NCBI RefSeq assembly: GCF_002105155.1
Contig: NW_019029001.1
Span: 186,001-250,000, forward strand
Direction: 5' to 3'
Origin: Lobosporangium transversale
Lineage: Eukaryota > Mortierellomycota > Mortierellomycetes > Mortierellales > Mortierellaceae
DNA: 64,000 bases
A program made the position numbers and the translations under genes. Below, one piece after another: positions 60,351 through 64,000 of the stretch. Each line of letters starts with the position of its first letter. Position 1 is the stretch's first letter. The notes beneath the pieces are model-generated. The model was not told the origin of the DNA and did no database searches. It was given only the letters and a program-made list of their open reading frames with translations.

Positions 60351-61929
60351 GAGGACCATGCTATGCGTATGCTTGGCCTGTTGGCATCCACTGTTCATTT
60401 GTGCAATAAACAAAATAAGTGTGGCGCCATGCTTCCTTCCCTGCTGACCTTACTGGCATTGATCTGTCCAGTTCATTGATGTGAATTTGATCGTCCCAGT
60501 AAAAGTCAACATTTACATGTCCCAGTGTCTATTCAGCTGCAAAGTATACATCTCTGCCCCAAGAATTATCCAGCAGTATAGAGTTGCGTTGGATCAAGTA
60601 TTATCGGCAATAGTATCAAGCTGAATGCTACACTCAGAGGATTTCTGATTCATTTGTTTGATCATGTTGGGATTTGACTTAAGAATCGATTCTAGACGCC
60701 CTATCATCAGAACTGCTACAACGGCTGCGTCAATACAGTCGAATATGGTGTATTGATCAAGGAACCAATGTGATCATCATCAAGAAGAGCATCTCGGACA
60801 ATCACGATCAAGTACCTTTTGTGATGTCTTGTACGGCCAACAAGCTGTTGTTAATATCCTGAGTCCATTCTAGAACAATTCGGGAAAAATGCCACAGACG
60901 CTAGGAATTACAAAAGTAACCATTCTGGAAAGCTAATATATTGCTGGTTCTTCAACAGTTAGCTCACATGCCAGATGCACATTGATAATGACAGCCGAAC
61001 CAAGGTTATCTATGCTACATGAATGGTCATTTTTGCAGCTCGATCAGGAACCTAAAGGATAAGGAGCTTCATAAGGCATTAATGGGCTACCTGAAGGGGC
61101 AATTCTAAAACTCTAACAACTGCAAACTGGGCATTAACAATAGCGACAGGAATACAAGGAATATTTAACTGAATACTCCATTACCAATGGATACGAGCTC
61201 AAAGCTACATACTACAAGCTGATATCGCCTACATAGAACGCAAGACATCGCTATTTTCTTTATCTCTTAAGTTATTTCCCAGAATGGAGCTATTGCACAC
61301 GACGAAGAGTATCTCAGATCCCGAGTGTGCTGCCAGTGCAAGTTGGCTGGACATGTAGCCTACCAAAACTAGTTTAACAGTGCAATAGGGTTTGAGATCA
61401 CATGTATATATATCATAATGTTAACTGTACACTGTTGAACAGCTGTTTCACATGAAATGTCTTTGTCATTTTTTTACATCTGACACGTGAGAGTCACTGT
61501 GGAGAACAATAAAAAGGACTTGTCTAGCTGAGGCAACATTGAAGAATGGCAGCCGAATGAATACAAATACCACTGTCATTGACCCTTATGCTAGTAGGAA
61601 AAAGGATAAGCGAGAGAGAAAGGGAGAGAGGGAGAGAGAGAGAAAGAAAGAGAAAAGAAACTACGTTATTGACAAAGTTCAGGAGCGTGCAATGTGCGAG
61701 AGAAATGTGAAAGTGTGCAGTCCCTTCATGGTCGGTCGCCTTTTCGAGTTAATCTTTCCTTTGTCTCCTTTACCCTCTTTCTCTTCTTTCATTGATTTGT
61801 CCCATTGTCTATTTGTGTGTGCTCCCATCCGTCAATCTCCTGATCTTTTCCCGTCTTAGCTTACAAACTGCACACATCAAAGACAGACCACCACCTACTA
61901 TTCCTGGATATAAATACAGCAGACGGCAA
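60351..61929. other. Intergenic region CDC23-ABC transporter
   Basis: 1.6 kb without a recognised gene. A GA-rich simple repeat lies at about 61612-61660, and the last 150 bp before the transporter start are pyrimidine-rich. The middle (60.6-61.3 kb) has many stops in all frames. Confidence 0.4.
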
Positions 61930-63010
61930 ATGGGTATCTTTTCAAAACCCACGACGACTTCGGTTGTCTTTGATCCTCACGCCTTCAAGGCGGTCTTGGT
62001 CAAGGTTGTAAGAGCCTACTCCAATAATCGATCTACAGTCAAGCGCTCTATCTGGATCACCATTCTCGTCACCCTCGCCTTTCGTATCCATGGCATGGCA
62101 ACAAACAAGCCCAAGAAGGACAGCAAGAAGTCCGGTCTTATCAAGGGCGATAAAAAGAATACTAAAGTAGCTGTAAGTTCCTCGATCCTCGGGTTTAATA
62201 ATATTGTTTATTCACTAATGAATGAGGATCAAGAAAAGCCTGGGCAGATCAGAAGGAAGATTACAAAAAAAAAAAGAAAAGGGGGGGAAAAGTGGTTAAG
62301 TAAACGTTGCGAATGCAAAAACTCATTAATCTTTTTCCACCCTCTTTTTCAGGTTGATCGGGTCTTCTTCGAACGATTTATGAGGCTCCTGCGCTTGGTC
62401 ATTCCAGGGTGGCGATCTAAAGAATTTTGGCTATTAATTGTCCATTCAGGATTCTTGGGTATGTACTATGCATAATACACATTGGTAATTCCCTCTTCCC
62501 TTCACTATCAAAACTGAAAAAGAAAGTCGAGAATACAGGATGCCATAGCTGGGGCATACATAATTTCTTTATTAGTTCCCCATATGTCTGACCAAGCCGT
62601 CCTTTCGACATTCTAACCTCAACTGTCTCTCCTGATGCAGTCTTTAGAACCATGCTTTCCGTGTACATTGCTGCCCTCGATGGAAGGATCGTCAGTGCTT
62701 TGGTCCGTGGTCAAGCCAAAGACTTTATGGTGGGTCTTCTCTGGTGGATGACCGTGGCTGTACCTGCCACTTATACCAACAGCATGGTAAGTTCATAAAA
62801 AATTTCTTTCAAAATGAGTGAAAGTTTAGTATGTTGATTTTTTTTTATTATTATTCTTGTTTCCTTTTAAAGTTGACGTATATGCAAAGCAAGCTGGCCA
62901 TCCAGTTCCGTACACGTCTCACGAACCACATTCATGAGCAATACCTCACTGACATGACCTTTTACGCCATCGGCAATCTGGACGACCGTATCAAGAACGC
63001 AGATCAGTAT

Positions 63011-63044
<34 letters not shown>

Positions 63045-63106
63045 TGCAATGATATATATTAATAGCTCTTATTACACTACATACGATTTTACCAACTACC
63101 AACCTT

Positions 63107-63137
<31 letters not shown>

Positions 63138-63675
63138 CGTTTAGGTGCATCACAGTGGATGTCAACAAATTCTGCACATCTTTATCGGAACTCTATTCCA
63201 ACTTAGCCAAGCCTATCCTCGATGTTATTATTTACAATGTTCAGCTCTCTAAGAGCGTTGGGGGCGAAGGATTATTCGGTGTCAGCGCACTACTTCACGC
63301 CTCGGCCTTGGTGCTCCGGGCATTGACTCCTCCATTTGGCAAGATGGTAGCGGAGGAGCAGCGCCTTGAGGGTGAGTTCCGCTTCACACACTCACGAGTG
63401 ATCGAAAACGCTGAGGAGATTGCACTCTTTGGAGGACATGACGTCGAGAAGGCGATCCTGGACAGAAACTACTTTGCATTGATCAAGCACGTCAACCGCA
63501 TCTTCCGCATGCGTGTCTGGCACGGCATGCTCGAAGACTTTATCATCAAGTACTTCTGGGGCGCCATGGGTCTTGTCATTTGTTCCATCCCTGTCTTCTT
63601 CAAGCTTCCTGGTCAGAGTGGGGGGGCTGATATTGGAGGCCGTACCGAAGGTCAGCATCTTTTTCTTAAGCTATT

Positions 63676-63709
<34 letters not shown>

Positions 63710-64000
63710 TTGCTATTGTGACTAAAGAGTTTCATTTTTACAAATATGTATTCAGGCTTCATCACAAATAGGCGTATGTTACTAAGCTCTTCGGACGCAT
63801 TCGGACGCATCATGTACTCATACAAAGAAGTGACTGAGCTGGCTGGCTATACCGCCCGTGTGTCTGAACTGTTGGACGTCTTTGAGGATGTAAAGGCAGG
63901 TCGTTTTGAGAAGAGACTGGTTTCCTCAGCATCAACGGACGAGAACGCTAGGGTGCTCTCGGGTCGTGGCGACGTGGTCGAGGATGACACCATTGAGTTT
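61930..64000 (+). CDS. Peroxisomal ABC half-transporter, ABCD/PXA family (3' end cut by window)
   Basis: Imports very-long-chain fatty acyl groups into peroxisomes. Exons 61930-62172, 62353-62458, 62641-62786, 62873-63006, 63145-63650 and 63756 to beyond 64000; phases close. After a basic N-terminus with a first hydrophobic segment ([14 protein letters not shown]) come the ABCD membrane-domain landmarks: [55 protein letters not shown], and the EAA-like [18 protein letters not shown]. The nucleotide-binding domain lies outside the window. Introns 4 and 5 carry three long homopolymers. Whether it is the Pxa1- or Pxa2-type partner cannot be told. Confidence 0.92.
63012..63041. repeat. T30 homopolymer in ABCD transporter intron 4
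   Basis: Begins 5 bp after the donor; a second T28 tract (63110-63137) precedes the acceptor of the same 138-bp intron. Confidence 0.9.
63110..63137. repeat. T28 homopolymer in ABCD transporter intron 4
   Basis: Acts in the position of a polypyrimidine tract, ending 7 bp before the acceptor. Confidence 0.9.
63683..63708. repeat. A26 homopolymer in ABCD transporter intron 5
   Basis: Preceded directly by T9, so it could form a short hairpin. Confidence 0.9.

Overview
The window is nuclear DNA from an early-diverging fungus, most likely in Mucoromycota (Mucorales- or Mortierella-like). The reasons are: intron-rich genes with short (about 45-380 bp) GT-AG introns ending in CTAG/ATAG/CAG, a fungal-type GCN4-like bZIP and a Rho1 GTPase, together with genes missing from most Ascomycota and Basidiomycota. 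The clearest of these are a B12-dependent methylmalonyl-CoA mutase and a plasma-membrane H+-ATPase that reads more like the plant/protist than the yeast type. Gene models below were assembled by hand from splice signals, and in nearly all of them the reading phase closes across every intron.

Layout: 0-7.8 kb holds three tightly packed minus-strand genes (DHHC palmitoyltransferase, URM1, RAD54B/RDH54). 10.3-12 kb is a GCN4/CPC1-type bZIP gene whose leader shows two upstream ORFs, a TATA box and a perfect Gcn4 site. 12.6-14.6 kb is an FG nucleoporin of the NUP49/NUP58 type. 15.5-19 kb holds RHO1 and COP9 signalosome subunit CSN6 on the plus strand. 19.3-22.2 kb is the H+-ATPase. 25-34 kb holds the tether USO1/p115 and the inner-nuclear-membrane protein IMA1/TMEM201. 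33.9-42.4 kb holds a NIPSNAP protein, a mitochondrial glutamate-type carrier and methylmalonyl-CoA mutase. 48-50 kb is mitochondrial aspartate aminotransferase. 53-60 kb has an unassigned coiled-coil gene, a Mediator MED5-like gene and CDC23/APC8. The right edge cuts a peroxisomal ABCD-type transporter.

The most unusual region is 42.8-52.8 kb. It contains two decayed relics encoding TnpB/Fanzor-family (RuvC-like) nucleases on either side of the aspartate aminotransferase gene. The first relic lies in a 5.1-kb palindrome with two 1.93-kb arms, identical wherever compared, around a 1.29-kb centre. The centre plus right arm reads, through several frame breaks, as one long gene: an XPG/FEN1-like PIN nuclease domain with its EAD and DSD acidic motifs, then a Lys/Arg-rich linker, then a Fanzor domain with RuvC-I and a zinc-ribbon/RuvC-III end. 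The left arm is an inverted duplicate of only the Fanzor 3' part. The second relic (50.5-52.8 kb) is a more diverged Fanzor gene without the XPG part.

Most other genes are single-copy housekeeping genes. The four mitochondrial genes (NIPSNAP, carrier, mutase, aminotransferase) lie together at 33.9-50 kb and link glutamate/aspartate and propionate metabolism, but nothing in the sequence shows that they are co-regulated.
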